Assembly (NCBI GenBank): GCA_905214865.1
Contig: CAJMNO010000020.1
Span: 1 to 45,975, forward strand
Direction of reading: 5' to 3'
From: an uncultured bacterium
GTDB lineage: Bacteria > Actinomycetota > Coriobacteriia > Coriobacteriales > Atopobiaceae
DNA length: 45,975 bases
Shown: in pieces, positions 10,635-18,505 of the stretch
Position numbering within the stretch: the first letter of the stretch is position 1
How the letters are laid out: each line of letters begins with the position of its first letter
Translations under genes and position numbers: made by a program
Notes under the pieces: generated by a model
Told to the model about the DNA's origin: nothing
Database searches by the model: none
What the model saw: the letters and a program-made list of their open reading frames with translations, nothing else

Positions 10635-12068
10635 TTGTTCCGTAAGAGGAAGAGCACAGATCCCGAGGCCAGGGGGGTCGACGCCCGGGAACTCTCTCGA
10701 GACGGCTCTGCGGCCCGTTATGTTATCAAGAACCGCATCCGGCGCAGGTCGCGGATACGCAACGTCGTCGTGGGAATCCTCGTGGCAGTTGCCGTGGTCG
10801 CGGGAGGCGCCTTCGCATACGTCCACGACATCAACTCCAAGCTCAAGAGCGGGCTGGACAGCGGGCTCTTTGGGGTGCTCTCAAAGAGTTCGGGAGACGA
10901 GCCGTTCTACATGCTCCTCCTGGGAACCGACAAGGACGAGGCGCGCGCCGCAAGCTCGGAGTACGGCTCGAGTGACAGCTCGTATCGCAGCGACTCCATC
11001 ATGCTCGCCCGCATCGACCCCACCAACAAGAAGGTCACGCTGGTGTCGATCCACCGAGACACCATGGTCGACCTGGGGTCGCACGGCACCCAGAAGATCA
11101 ACGCGGCCTACGCCATCGGCGGCGCCTCCTACGCCACCCAGGTGATCTCGGACTTTGCAGGCGTGCCCATCTCGCATTACGCCGAGGTGGACATGGACGG
11201 CCTCGCCGCCGTCGTGGACAAGGTGGGCGGCGTGACCATCGACCTGCCCATCGACGTCTACGACCCCGACTACACCGGACTCGACCTCAAGGCGGGCAAG
11301 CAGACCCTGGACGGCAAGACCGCGGCCCTCCTCTGCCGCGCCCGCCACGCCTACGACAGCTACGGCGACGGCGACCTGTACCGCGCGGCCAACCAGCGCG
11401 CCGTGATCACCGCCGTGCTGAAGAAGGTCCTCTCGAGCGACCCCGTGACCATGGCGTCCACGGTCTCGACCATGGCGGGCTACGTCACCACCGACATGGA
11501 CGTCAACTCCATCGTGAGCCTTGCCGGCAAGTTCGCCGGCATGGACACCAGCAAGGACGTGATGACGGGCATGGAGCCCACCACGTCCAAGTACATCAAC
11601 GACACCTGGTACGAGATCGTGAACCAGGATGCCTGGAAGGCGATGATGGACCGCGTCGACAAGGGCCTCTCGCCCTACGAGAGCTCGAGCGACGACCCGT
11701 CGTCCGGGGTCTCGGCGTCGACCGACGGCAGCTCCGCATCATCCTCCACGGAGAAGAACCTCACCCTGCCCAGCGACTCCAACGTCGAGGCGGCCTACAC
11801 CGGAACCGTTGCGGTGTACAACGCAACGTCGACGGATGGGCTGGCCGGCACCGTTGCGCAGACCCTGGGCGACGCCGGCTTCACCGCCAGCGCCAACACC
11901 GCCACGCACAAGTCGGACCTCACCTACGTCGCCTATAACGGAGATAACGAGGCAGAGGCCGCCGGCGTGGCAAAGACGCTGGGCGAGAAGGTAGGATACG
12001 AGAAAAACGACGGGGCCCTCCCCACGAGCACGGACGTGGTGGTCATAGTGGGCTCCGACTACGAATAA
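10635..12068 (+). CDS. LytR-CpsA-Psr family protein (first of tandem pair)
   Basis: LCP proteins transfer lipid-linked glycopolymers onto peptidoglycan outside the membrane. I start this 477-residue protein at TTG 10635, which has AAGGAG six bases upstream. Layout: basic cytoplasmic tail, one membrane helix at about 43-63, then the LCP domain from about residue 90 (FYMLLLGTDK, YRSDSIMLARID, VSIHRDTMV, KINAAYAIGG, HYAEVDMDGLAAVVDKVGGV, LLCRARHAYDSYGDGDLYRAANQR). After a Ser-rich linker comes a C-terminal LytR_C-type domain (TGTVAVYNATSTDGLAG to VVIVGSDYE). It has His where the next gene has Pro in SI(H/P)RDTMV. The second copy follows after 33 bases, so co-transcription is likely. Confidence 0.92.
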   Translation: MFRKRKSTDPEARGVDARELSRDGSAARYVIKNRIRRRSRIRNVVVGILVAVAVVAGGAFAYVHDINSKLKSGLDSGLFGVLSKSSGDEPFYMLLLGTDKDEARAASSEYGSSDSSYRSDSIMLARIDPTNKKVTLVSIHRDTMVDLGSHGTQKINAAYAIGGASYATQVISDFAGVPISHYAEVDMDGLAAVVDKVGGVTIDLPIDVYDPDYTGLDLKAGKQTLDGKTAALLCRARHAYDSYGDGDLYRAANQRAVITAVLKKVLSSDPVTMASTVSTMAGYVTTDMDVNSIVSLAGKFAGMDTSKDVMTGMEPTTSKYINDTWYEIVNQDAWKAMMDRVDKGLSPYESSSDDPSSGVSASTDGSSASSSTEKNLTLPSDSNVEAAYTGTVAVYNATSTDGLAGTVAQTLGDAGFTASANTATHKSDLTYVAYNGDNEAEAAGVAKTLGEKVGYEKNDGALPTSTDVVVIVGSDYE

Positions 12069-12101
12069 GGCGAAATCGAACGGAACGGCGGGAGCTTACC
12101 C

Positions 12102-13649
12102 ATGCATAGACGCAACAAGGAAGACGAGCAGGGCCGCAGTGCCTCCGGCAAGTCGAGCGAGCCTAACTTCCAGGAGCTCTCGCGCGCCCACGGCGCAGAG
12201 CACTATGCGAGCAAGAGGAAGTCGCACGGTGCCCGCCGCGTGCTGAAGGTCGTCCTGATCACGGTCCTGGCGGTCGCCGCGAGCGGGACCATCGCCGTGG
12301 CCGCCTACATCCACAGCATCAACAGCAAGCTCTCGAGCGGCGTCGACAGCAGCCTTCGCGACACGCTTACCGAGACGAGCTACAACGAGCCGTTCTACAT
12401 GCTCCTCCTGGGCACCGACAAGGACAGCGAGCGCGAGGAGGGCGAGTACGGCACGAGCGACAGCGCCTACCGCAGCGACACGATCATCCTGGCCCGCATC
12501 GACCCCTCCAACAAGAAGGTCACGCTGATCTCCATCCCCAGGGATACCATGGTTGACATGGGCGAGAACGGCACGCAGAAGATCAACGCAGCCTACTCCA
12601 TCGGCGGCGCGGCGTACGTGACCCAGATCGTCTCCAAGCTCGCCGGCGTTGACATCTCGCACTATGCCGAGGTGGACATGGACGGCTTTGCCTCCATCGT
12701 GGACAAGGTCGGCGGCGTCACCGTGAACCTTCCCGTCGCCGTGTCCGACCCCAACTACACGGGCCTGGACCTCCCCGCGGGCGAGCAGACCCTGGACGGC
12801 ACCACGGCAGCCCTGCTCTGCCGCGCGCGCCACGCCTACGACAACTACGGCGGCGGTGACTTCTACCGTGCCGCCAACCAGCGCATGGTCATCGGAGCCA
12901 TCATCAAGAAGGTCCTTGCCAGCGACCCCGTGACCATGGCGTCCACGGTCTCGACCATGGCCAGCTACGTCACCACCGACATGGACGTGGCCTCCATCGT
13001 GAGCCTGGCCACGCAGTTCTCGGGCATGGACGTTGACAGCGACGTGTACTCCGGCCAGCTCCCCACCACCTCCGAGTACGTCAACAACACCTGGTACGAG
13101 GTCGTCAAAACCAGCGAGTGGGAAGAGATCATGAAGCGCGTGGATGCCGGCGAGACGCCCTACACCGACTCCAGCCAGGACACCACCAGCGGCGTCGCGG
13201 GCTCCGTGGGCAAGAGCTACGACTCCAGCAGCAGTGACGGCAGCGACAGCTCGTCGTCGAGCAGCACGAGCGAGACCTACTCGGGCACCGTTGTCGTGCT
13301 CAACGCCGGCGCCGCCGACGGCTCGGCCACCAGCGCCTCTAACAACCTCGCTTCGATGGGCTTCACCGCAACCCCCAAGACGGGCGGCTACGTGACGCAG
13401 ACCTCAACGGTCATCTACAACGGGAGCGACGCCCAGGCAAAGGCGCAGGCGGTGGCGGACAAGCTGGGGATCACCAGCGTCCAGGCAAACGACGGGAGCT
13501 ACTCCACGGGCGCCGACATCATCGTGGTCCTGGGCAGCGGCTGGAGCTCGAGCGAGTCTGGCTCGGCCTCGTCTGGTTCGAGCTCGTCGGGGTCCGGCTC
13601 CGGTTCGAGTTCGGGCGGCAGCTACGGCAGCCATTCGAGCGGCAACTAG
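12102..13649 (+). CDS. LytR-CpsA-Psr family protein (second of tandem pair)
   Basis: A 515-residue paralogue of the preceding gene with the same layout: basic N-terminus, membrane helix at about 48-70, LCP domain (SIPRDTMV, KINAAYSIGG, CRARHAYDNYGGGDFYRAANQR), Ser-rich linker and LytR_C domain (SGTVVVLNAGAADG to IIVVLGSGW). It differs in carrying a C-terminal low-complexity tail of about 35 Ser/Gly residues after GSGW, exposed on the outside of the cell. The ATG at 12102 has GGGAG seven bases upstream. A 40-base stretch (12921-12960) is identical to 11436-11475 in the first copy, indicating recent duplication or gene conversion. The hairpin at 13673-13705 probably ends the transcript. Confidence 0.92.
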   Translation: MHRRNKEDEQGRSASGKSSEPNFQELSRAHGAEHYASKRKSHGARRVLKVVLITVLAVAASGTIAVAAYIHSINSKLSSGVDSSLRDTLTETSYNEPFYMLLLGTDKDSEREEGEYGTSDSAYRSDTIILARIDPSNKKVTLISIPRDTMVDMGENGTQKINAAYSIGGAAYVTQIVSKLAGVDISHYAEVDMDGFASIVDKVGGVTVNLPVAVSDPNYTGLDLPAGEQTLDGTTAALLCRARHAYDNYGGGDFYRAANQRMVIGAIIKKVLASDPVTMASTVSTMASYVTTDMDVASIVSLATQFSGMDVDSDVYSGQLPTTSEYVNNTWYEVVKTSEWEEIMKRVDAGETPYTDSSQDTTSGVAGSVGKSYDSSSSDGSDSSSSSSTSETYSGTVVVLNAGAADGSATSASNNLASMGFTATPKTGGYVTQTSTVIYNGSDAQAKAQAVADKLGITSVQANDGSYSTGADIIVVLGSGWSSSESGSASSGSSSSGSGSGSSSGGSYGSHSSGN

Positions 13650-13672
13650 CATCACATCTTCGTGCGATACAA

Positions 13673-13705
13673 GAGAGGGCCGGCGCTGGTTGCGTCGGCC
13701 CTCTC
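13673..13705. terminator. hairpin between convergent LCP and ychF genes
   Basis: GAGAGGGCCG and CGGCCCTCTC form a perfect 10-bp stem with a 13-base loop, between two convergent genes. T-runs on both sides are weak, so it may act in both directions at modest efficiency. Confidence 0.55.
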
Positions 13706-13750
13706 CCCTATTGGTTCGTAAATGTGGTTCCGCGCGGAGCGAATGGCCTC

Positions 13751-14815
13751 CTACACGTTGAAGCGGAAGACCATCACGTCGCCGTCCTGGACCACGTAGT
13801 CCTTGCCCTCCATGCGGAGCCTGCCCGCCTCGCGGGCGCCCTGCTCGCCGCCGAGAGACACGTAGTCCTCGTAGCTGATGGTCTCGGCCTTGATGAAGCC
13901 CCTCTCGAAATCGGAGTGGATGACGCCGGCCGCCTCGGGTGCCTTGGCACCGATGCGGACCGTCCAGGCCTTGACCTCCTTCTCGCCCGCGGTGAAGAAG
14001 CTCTGCAGCCCCAGCAGGCGGTAGGCCGCCTGCGCCAGGGTCTCGAGGCCACTGTGCTCCAGCCCGAGGGAGTCCAGGTACTCGCGGGCCTCCTCGGGGT
14101 CGAGATCGGCGAGCTCCGCCTCGACCTCAGCGCAGATGGGGATGGGGTCCTGTCCCGCGACCTGCGCCACGGGCTTGCCAAGGGCGTCCTCGTCCACGTT
14201 GGCCACATAGAGGATCGGCTTCATGGTGAGAAGGAAGAGGTCGTGCGCCGCCGCACGCTCGTCGTCGGTCATGTCGAGGTCGGCAGCCCTGTTGCCCTCG
14301 TTGAGCCACTCCTGCAGGCGCTTGGCGATAGCGAGGTTGGGGGCCTTCTCCTTGTCGCGCTTGGCCTCCTTCTCCAGCTTGGGGATGGCGCGCTCCAGGG
14401 TGCCGAGGTCGGCAAGCACGAGCTCGGTCTGGATGGTGTCGACGTCGGACGCGGGGTCCACCCTGCCGTCCACGTGCACCACGTCGGGGTCGGAGAAGTA
14501 CCTCACGACCTCGCAGATGGCATCGGTGTTGCGGATGTTGGAGAGGAACTGGTTACCAAGGCCCTCTCCCTCGTTGGCGCCGCGCACCAGGCCTGCGATG
14601 TCCACGAACTCGACCGTGGCGGGGACGATGCGGGCGGGGTGCACGATGTCGGCGAGCTTCTGCAGGCGCTCGTCGGGCACGTCCACGATGCCCACGTTGG
14701 GATCGATGGTGGCGAAGGGATAGTTCGCCGCCAGCCCGCCCTTGCGGGTGAGCGCGGTAAAGAGGGTCGACTTGCCCACGTTGGGAAGTCCCACGATGCC
14801 AATGGAAAGTGCCAC
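13751..14815 (-). CDS. ychF: redox-regulated ATPase YchF (Obg-like GTPase family)
   Basis: YchF is a universally conserved ribosome-associated P-loop ATPase implicated in stress responses. At 354 residues it has normal length. Visible motifs are G1 GLPNVGKST (9-17), G3 DIAGLVRGANEGEGLG, and a base-recognition motif NVDE in place of the NKxD of true GTPases, which explains the ATP preference in this family. The C-terminal TGS domain begins around LQSFFTAGEKEVKAWT and ends in DGDVMVFRFNV. It seems to be a single gene converging on the LCP pair, 41 bases after the 4Fe-4S gene's stop, so it could also be read from upstream. Confidence 0.96.
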   Translation of the reverse strand: MALSIGIVGLPNVGKSTLFTALTRKGGLAANYPFATIDPNVGIVDVPDERLQKLADIVHPARIVPATVEFVDIAGLVRGANEGEGLGNQFLSNIRNTDAICEVVRYFSDPDVVHVDGRVDPASDVDTIQTELVLADLGTLERAIPKLEKEAKRDKEKAPNLAIAKRLQEWLNEGNRAADLDMTDDERAAAHDLFLLTMKPILYVANVDEDALGKPVAQVAGQDPIPICAEVEAELADLDPEEAREYLDSLGLEHSGLETLAQAAYRLLGLQSFFTAGEKEVKAWTVRIGAKAPEAAGVIHSDFERGFIKAETISYEDYVSLGGEQGAREAGRLRMEGKDYVVQDGDVMVFRFNV

Positions 14816-14856
14816 GTCCTCAACTCCTGTGTCTTGTGGCGGAGCCTCCGCCGGTC

Positions 14857-16128
14857 CTACTCGTCGGCCAGGCGCTCTATGGCGTCAAGCCCCTTCTTCA
14901 GTGCGCGCTTGCCCTGCTCCTTGGCCTTCTTCAGCGCCTCGCGCTGCGCCTTGGTCTCACGCTCGCGACGCTCCTTCTCCTCGTCGCGAACGACCAGGTC
15001 CGCGCTGTCGCACTCCTCCATGTGGAGCGCCCCCTCGGGACAGGCGACCACGCACGCCGCGCAGTTCACGCAGTACGCGGAGGCAACGGAGAAGTGCCCC
15101 GACGCGTCCAGGTCGCAGGCGTTTTGGACGCACGCCCGCACGCAGTCGCCGCAGTTGGTGCACTTGGACGAGTCGCACACCGGGACGTCCAGGTGGAAGC
15201 CCTTGGCGAGCTTGGGCTGCTGCTGAATAGCCGCGAGCATCACCTTGCGCTTCTGCGTGAGGATGCGCCTGCGGTTAAGCTGCGTCTTGACGCCAACCTC
15301 GTGCTCGAGCGAGCGCTGCATCTCGGTGAGCTGCCTCGAGTGCGCACGGATGCGGTTGGCGACCGCCTGGGCACCTGCCAGGGTGGGGTTTGACCGCGTC
15401 ACGAGCTGTTGTCCCGCCTGCGCCACGTTGCTCATGAACTGGCTGCGCTTGTAGGCGCGGGTCTGCTCGTGGGTCATGGCCGACTCGTCGACCTCCAGGT
15501 CCACGGCGCCGCCGCTCAGCTCCTCGGCTTGGCCGATCTGGTCAACGTACGCCTCCTCGCCGGTGGTCGTGCGGCAGCGGTCGCAGATGCCCAGCGGAAG
15601 GTACACGCTCAGGTTGTCAAACTCGGTGAGGAGCGCGAACCATGCCTCGTACGGGACGGCGCCAACGCAGGGGAGAAGCACCTCGTTGTCCTTGGGAAGC
15701 CTCCCCAGGGCGCGCGTGCACGTTACGTAGCACTTCTCGTATGCCGAGGCGATGCGCGCGACCTTGTCGTAGAGCTGCTGCGACATGATCTTCTGCGCCA
15801 GCATGGTCTCGGTGGGGCAGACCATGGTGCAGAGGCCGCACTTGCGGCACGAGTCCATGATCGAGACCGAGGACCCCTGGATGGAGATGGCGTCCACGGG
15901 GCACACGTCGAAGCACTTGGAGCACGCGGCATCGCTCTTGGCCGAGACACGCAGGCAGTACACGGAGTTGGGCCGGGGCTTCTCCTTGTAGTCCGCCGGG
16001 TTGTACACCTTCACCTGGGATGGGTCGGTCGAAAGCGTGTTGGCGATGCCCCCGAGGGGGTTCTGGATCGCCTGGAAGTCGTTCTGGATGTCGATGAGGT
16101 CATCGATCATGTCGCGTCGCTCTGCCAA
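14857..16128 (-). CDS. multi-cluster 4Fe-4S ferredoxin-type protein of unknown role
   Basis: I choose TTG at 16128 (423 residues), because GGAG lies seven bases upstream; ATG at 16110 is the alternative. An N-terminal dicluster ferredoxin domain has C58, C69-x2-C72-x3-C76-P, then C94-x2-C97-x2-C100-x3-C104-P. A middle region has paired cysteines (C133/C137, C154, C182-x2-C185) in contexts such as LLPCVGAVPYEAW and LGICDRC. After a basic helical linker comes a second ferredoxin domain (C323-x2-C326-x2-C329-x3-C333, C353-x2-C356-x2-C359-x3-C363-P). The C-terminus is a highly charged helix. There is no signal peptide or membrane segment, so it is cytosolic. Electron transfer is a safe inference; partner and pathway are not visible, and neighbours (groEL, ychF) do not help. 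Confidence 0.8.
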   Translation of the reverse strand: MAERRDMIDDLIDIQNDFQAIQNPLGGIANTLSTDPSQVKVYNPADYKEKPRPNSVYCLRVSAKSDAACSKCFDVCPVDAISIQGSSVSIMDSCRKCGLCTMVCPTETMLAQKIMSQQLYDKVARIASAYEKCYVTCTRALGRLPKDNEVLLPCVGAVPYEAWFALLTEFDNLSVYLPLGICDRCRTTTGEEAYVDQIGQAEELSGGAVDLEVDESAMTHEQTRAYKRSQFMSNVAQAGQQLVTRSNPTLAGAQAVANRIRAHSRQLTEMQRSLEHEVGVKTQLNRRRILTQKRKVMLAAIQQQPKLAKGFHLDVPVCDSSKCTNCGDCVRACVQNACDLDASGHFSVASAYCVNCAACVVACPEGALHMEECDSADLVVRDEEKERRERETKAQREALKKAKEQGKRALKKGLDAIERLADE

Positions 16129-16228
16129 GGTCCCTCTCCCCTCTTTTGCGCCGCGCGTGCAGCCACCCATTCTACTACGCCTCGCCAGCGGGGCCGCACG
16201 TACCCCCGCGGCTTCACGCCCCGCCATA

Positions 16229-16266
16229 CGAGAAGGACCCCGCAGCCCAGATGGGTCACGGGGTCC
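16229..16266 (-). terminator. terminator after groEL
   Basis: GGACCCCG and CGGGGTCC form the outer stem, with a further inner CCCA/GGGT pairing, followed on the minus strand by TTCTCGT. It lies 38 bases past the groEL stop. The T-run is imperfect. Confidence 0.6.
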
Positions 16267-16303
16267 AACCTGTGCGCGATGGTCTCTCGCTGCGCCTGAC
16301 GGC

Positions 16304-17944
16304 TTAGTACATGCCGCCACCCTGGCCGCCGGCAGCGGCCGCACGGGAGATGGCGTCCTCGATGGAGGTGTCCTTGGGCTCGTCCGAGACGGTGGCCTCG
16401 GTGATGAGGATCAGGGACGCGACGGACGCGGCGTTCTGGAGCGTGGTGCGGGTGACCTTGACGGGGTCGAGGACGCCCATCTCGATCATGTTGCCCCACT
16501 CGCCGTTGGCGGAGTTGAGGCCCTCGCCCTCGGGCAGGGTCTTGATCTTCTCGACCACGACGGAGCCCTCGTAGCCAGCGTTGGAGGCGATGGTCTTCAC
16601 AGGGGCCTGCAGCGCCTTGCGGACGATGTCGACGCCGATCTTCTCGTCGTTGTCGACGGTCTCGACGCCATCGAGCGCCTTGGCGGCCTCGAGGAACGCC
16701 ACGCCGCCACCGGCGACGATGCCCTCCTCAACGGCAGCGCGGGTTGCCTGCAGGGCATCCTCGATGCGGTGCTTGATCTCCTTGAGCTCGACCTCGGTGG
16801 CCGCGCCGACCTTGATGACCGCGACGCCGCCGGAGAGCTTGGCCATACGCTCGTTGAGCTTCTCCTTGTCGAAGTCGGAGTCGGTGTGCTCGATCTCGCC
16901 CTTGATCTGGGCGATGCGCTCCTCGATGGCATCCTTGGCGCCGGCGCCGTCGACGATCGTGGTGTTGTCCTTGGTGATCTTGACGGACTTGGCGCGGCCG
17001 AGCATCTCGGCGGTGACGTCGCTGAGCTCGACGCCAAGCTCCTTCATGGCAACCTGACCGCCGGTGAGGATTGCGATGTCCTCGAGCATGCGCTTGCGGC
17101 GATCGCCGTAGCCGGGGGCCTTGACGGCCGCGACCTGCAGCGTGCCACGGAGCTTGTTGAGAATCAGGGTTGCCAGGGCCTCGCCGTCAACGTCCTCGGC
17201 GATGATCAGCAGCGGTGAGCCGCTCTTCTGGATGGCCTCGAGGACGGGCAGGATGTCCTGGATGTTGCTGATCTTCTGGTCGGTCATCAGGATGTAGGGG
17301 TTCTGCAGCTCCGCCGTCATGGTGTCGTTGTTGGTGGCGAAGTACGGGGAGATGTAGCCCTTGTCAAACTGCATGCCCTCGACGGTGTCGATGTCGATGC
17401 CAAAGGTGTTGGACTCGTCGACGGTGATGACGCCGTCCTTGCCCACGACCTCCATGGCGTCAGAGATCTTCTGGCCGATCTCGGGATCGCCGGCCGAGAT
17501 GGTGCCCACGGCGGCAATCTGGTCCTTGGTCGAGACGTCCTGCGCAGAGGACTTCATCTGGTCGACGGCGGCCTTGACTGCCTTGTCGACGCCGCGACGG
17601 ATGGCGATGGGGTTGGCGCCGGCGGCGACGTTGCGCAGGCCCTCGTTCACGATGACCTGGGCGAGCAGGGTCGCGGTGGTGGTGCCATCACCCACGGTGT
17701 CGTTGGTCTTGGTGGCGACCTCCTTCACCAGCTGGGCACCCATGTTCTCGACGGGGTCCTTGAGCTCGATCTCCTTGGCCACGGAGACGCCGTCGTTGGT
17801 GATGGTGGGGGCGCCGTAGGAGCGCTCGAGCGCCACGTAGCGGCCCTTGGGGCCGAGGGTGGTGGTCACGGCGTCGGCAAGCGTGTTAACGCCCTTGGCC
17901 AGCTTGGCGCGGGCGTCGGTGCCAAAAGTAATGTCCTTAGCCAT
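16304..17944 (-). CDS. groEL: chaperonin GroEL (60 kDa)
   Basis: GroEL forms the double-ring chaperonin that folds proteins with ATP and the GroES lid. The 546-residue protein has the usual length and family blocks: the ATP-binding TLGPKGRYV and VGDGTTTATLLAQ, VEEGIVAGGGVAFL, and the apical domain. Its C-terminus is GGQGGGMY, a reduced Gly-Met tail compared with the long GGM repeats of many bacteria. It follows groES by 52 bases and shares its promoter. Confidence 0.98.
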   Translation of the reverse strand: MAKDITFGTDARAKLAKGVNTLADAVTTTLGPKGRYVALERSYGAPTITNDGVSVAKEIELKDPVENMGAQLVKEVATKTNDTVGDGTTTATLLAQVIVNEGLRNVAAGANPIAIRRGVDKAVKAAVDQMKSSAQDVSTKDQIAAVGTISAGDPEIGQKISDAMEVVGKDGVITVDESNTFGIDIDTVEGMQFDKGYISPYFATNNDTMTAELQNPYILMTDQKISNIQDILPVLEAIQKSGSPLLIIAEDVDGEALATLILNKLRGTLQVAAVKAPGYGDRRKRMLEDIAILTGGQVAMKELGVELSDVTAEMLGRAKSVKITKDNTTIVDGAGAKDAIEERIAQIKGEIEHTDSDFDKEKLNERMAKLSGGVAVIKVGAATEVELKEIKHRIEDALQATRAAVEEGIVAGGGVAFLEAAKALDGVETVDNDEKIGVDIVRKALQAPVKTIASNAGYEGSVVVEKIKTLPEGEGLNSANGEWGNMIEMGVLDPVKVTRTTLQNAASVASLILITEATVSDEPKDTSIEDAISRAAAAGGQGGGMY

Positions 17945-17996
17945 TGTCTGCTTCCTCCAAATGGGTACGCGAGGTACCTATATCCAATAACCTTGC

Positions 17997-18287
17997 TTAC
18001 TCGGCAATGATCGCGTAGATGTCGTCGGCACGGAGGAGCAGGTAGGTCTCCCCGTCGATCTTGACCTCGTTGCCACCGAACTTGCCGTAGTACACCTGGT
18101 CGCCAACCTTGACGTCGGGGGCAACGCGCTCGCCCTTGTCGTTGAGCTTGCCGGCGCCGACGGCGATAACCTCGCCGCGCTGCGGCTTCTCCTGGGCACC
18201 CGAGGAGATGTACAGGCCGGTAGAGGTCTTCTCCTCCTTGGGGGCGGGCTTGACGAGGACTCGATCGCCCAGTGGCTTCAGTGTCAT
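17997..18287 (-). CDS. groES: co-chaperonin GroES (10 kDa)
   Basis: GroES caps the GroEL ring. The 96-residue protein starts MTLKPLGDRVLVKPAPKEEKT and has the mobile loop (TSTGLYISSGAQEKP) and the usual beta-barrel blocks (GERVAPDVKVGDQVYYGKFGGNEVKIDGETYLLLRADDIYAIIAE). The ATG at 18287 has AAGGAGGT at good spacing. It is the first gene of the groES-groEL unit, behind a strong promoter and an about 80-base structured leader. I found no CIRCE or HspR-type HAIR element upstream. Confidence 0.97.
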   Translation of the reverse strand: MTLKPLGDRVLVKPAPKEEKTSTGLYISSGAQEKPQRGEVIAVGAGKLNDKGERVAPDVKVGDQVYYGKFGGNEVKIDGETYLLLRADDIYAIIAE

Positions 18288-18353
18288 AGGTAAGTACCTC
18301 CTTCTGGGGCACCACGCTGGTGCCTGATTTCGCAGGACGGGGCTTGCGCCCCG
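18288..18353 (-). promoter_or_regulatory. structured 5' leader of groES
   Basis: Three hairpins lie between promoter and start codon. From upstream they are CGGGGC-GCAA-GCCCCG (18338-18353, GNRA-type loop), GGCACCA-GCG-TGGTGCC (18308-18324), and a weak AGGT-ACTT-ACCT (18288-18299) whose first arm is part of the Shine-Dalgarno sequence. The last could mask the ribosome-binding site at low temperature. That role is inferred. Confidence 0.45.
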
Positions 18354-18374
18354 CTCGCTCAGCCAACGTTGTGA

Positions 18375-18403
18375 ATATTACCCAGAACGAAGGACTTAAA
18401 CAA
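18375..18403 (-). promoter_or_regulatory. groES-groEL promoter
   Basis: On the minus strand TTGTTT (-35), a 17-base spacer and TAATAT (-10) match a housekeeping sigma promoter well. The -10 box lies about 88 bases upstream of the groES ATG. Confidence 0.6.
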
Positions 18404-18408
18404 CGGGA

Positions 18409-18444
18409 GAGAAAAAATCTTAGTCGTTCAAGTTAGATTTTCTC
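18409..18444. repeat. inverted repeat between NAD synthetase and groES promoter
   Basis: GAGAAAA(AA)TCT and AGATTTTCTC flank a 14-base centre, starting 6 bases upstream of the groES -35 box. It lies downstream of the groES transcript's template start, so it is not the NAD synthetase terminator (that gene ends at 18506, with this element further downstream of its stop). On the minus strand the 3' arm is T-rich (TTTTTT), so it could serve as that terminator or as an operator. Ambiguous. Confidence 0.35.
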
Positions 18445-18505
18445 ACCCATCCCCTAGTAGAGAAGATGAGCGTCTGCGTTGCATCCCCGTGGGGGTGAAA
18501 CAACC

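Noticed and set aside
18288..18480. CIRCE or HAIR heat-shock operator upstream of groES
   Set aside because: I looked for TTAGCACTC-N9-GAGTGCTAA and CTTGAGT-N7-ACTCAAG and found neither, even in loose form.
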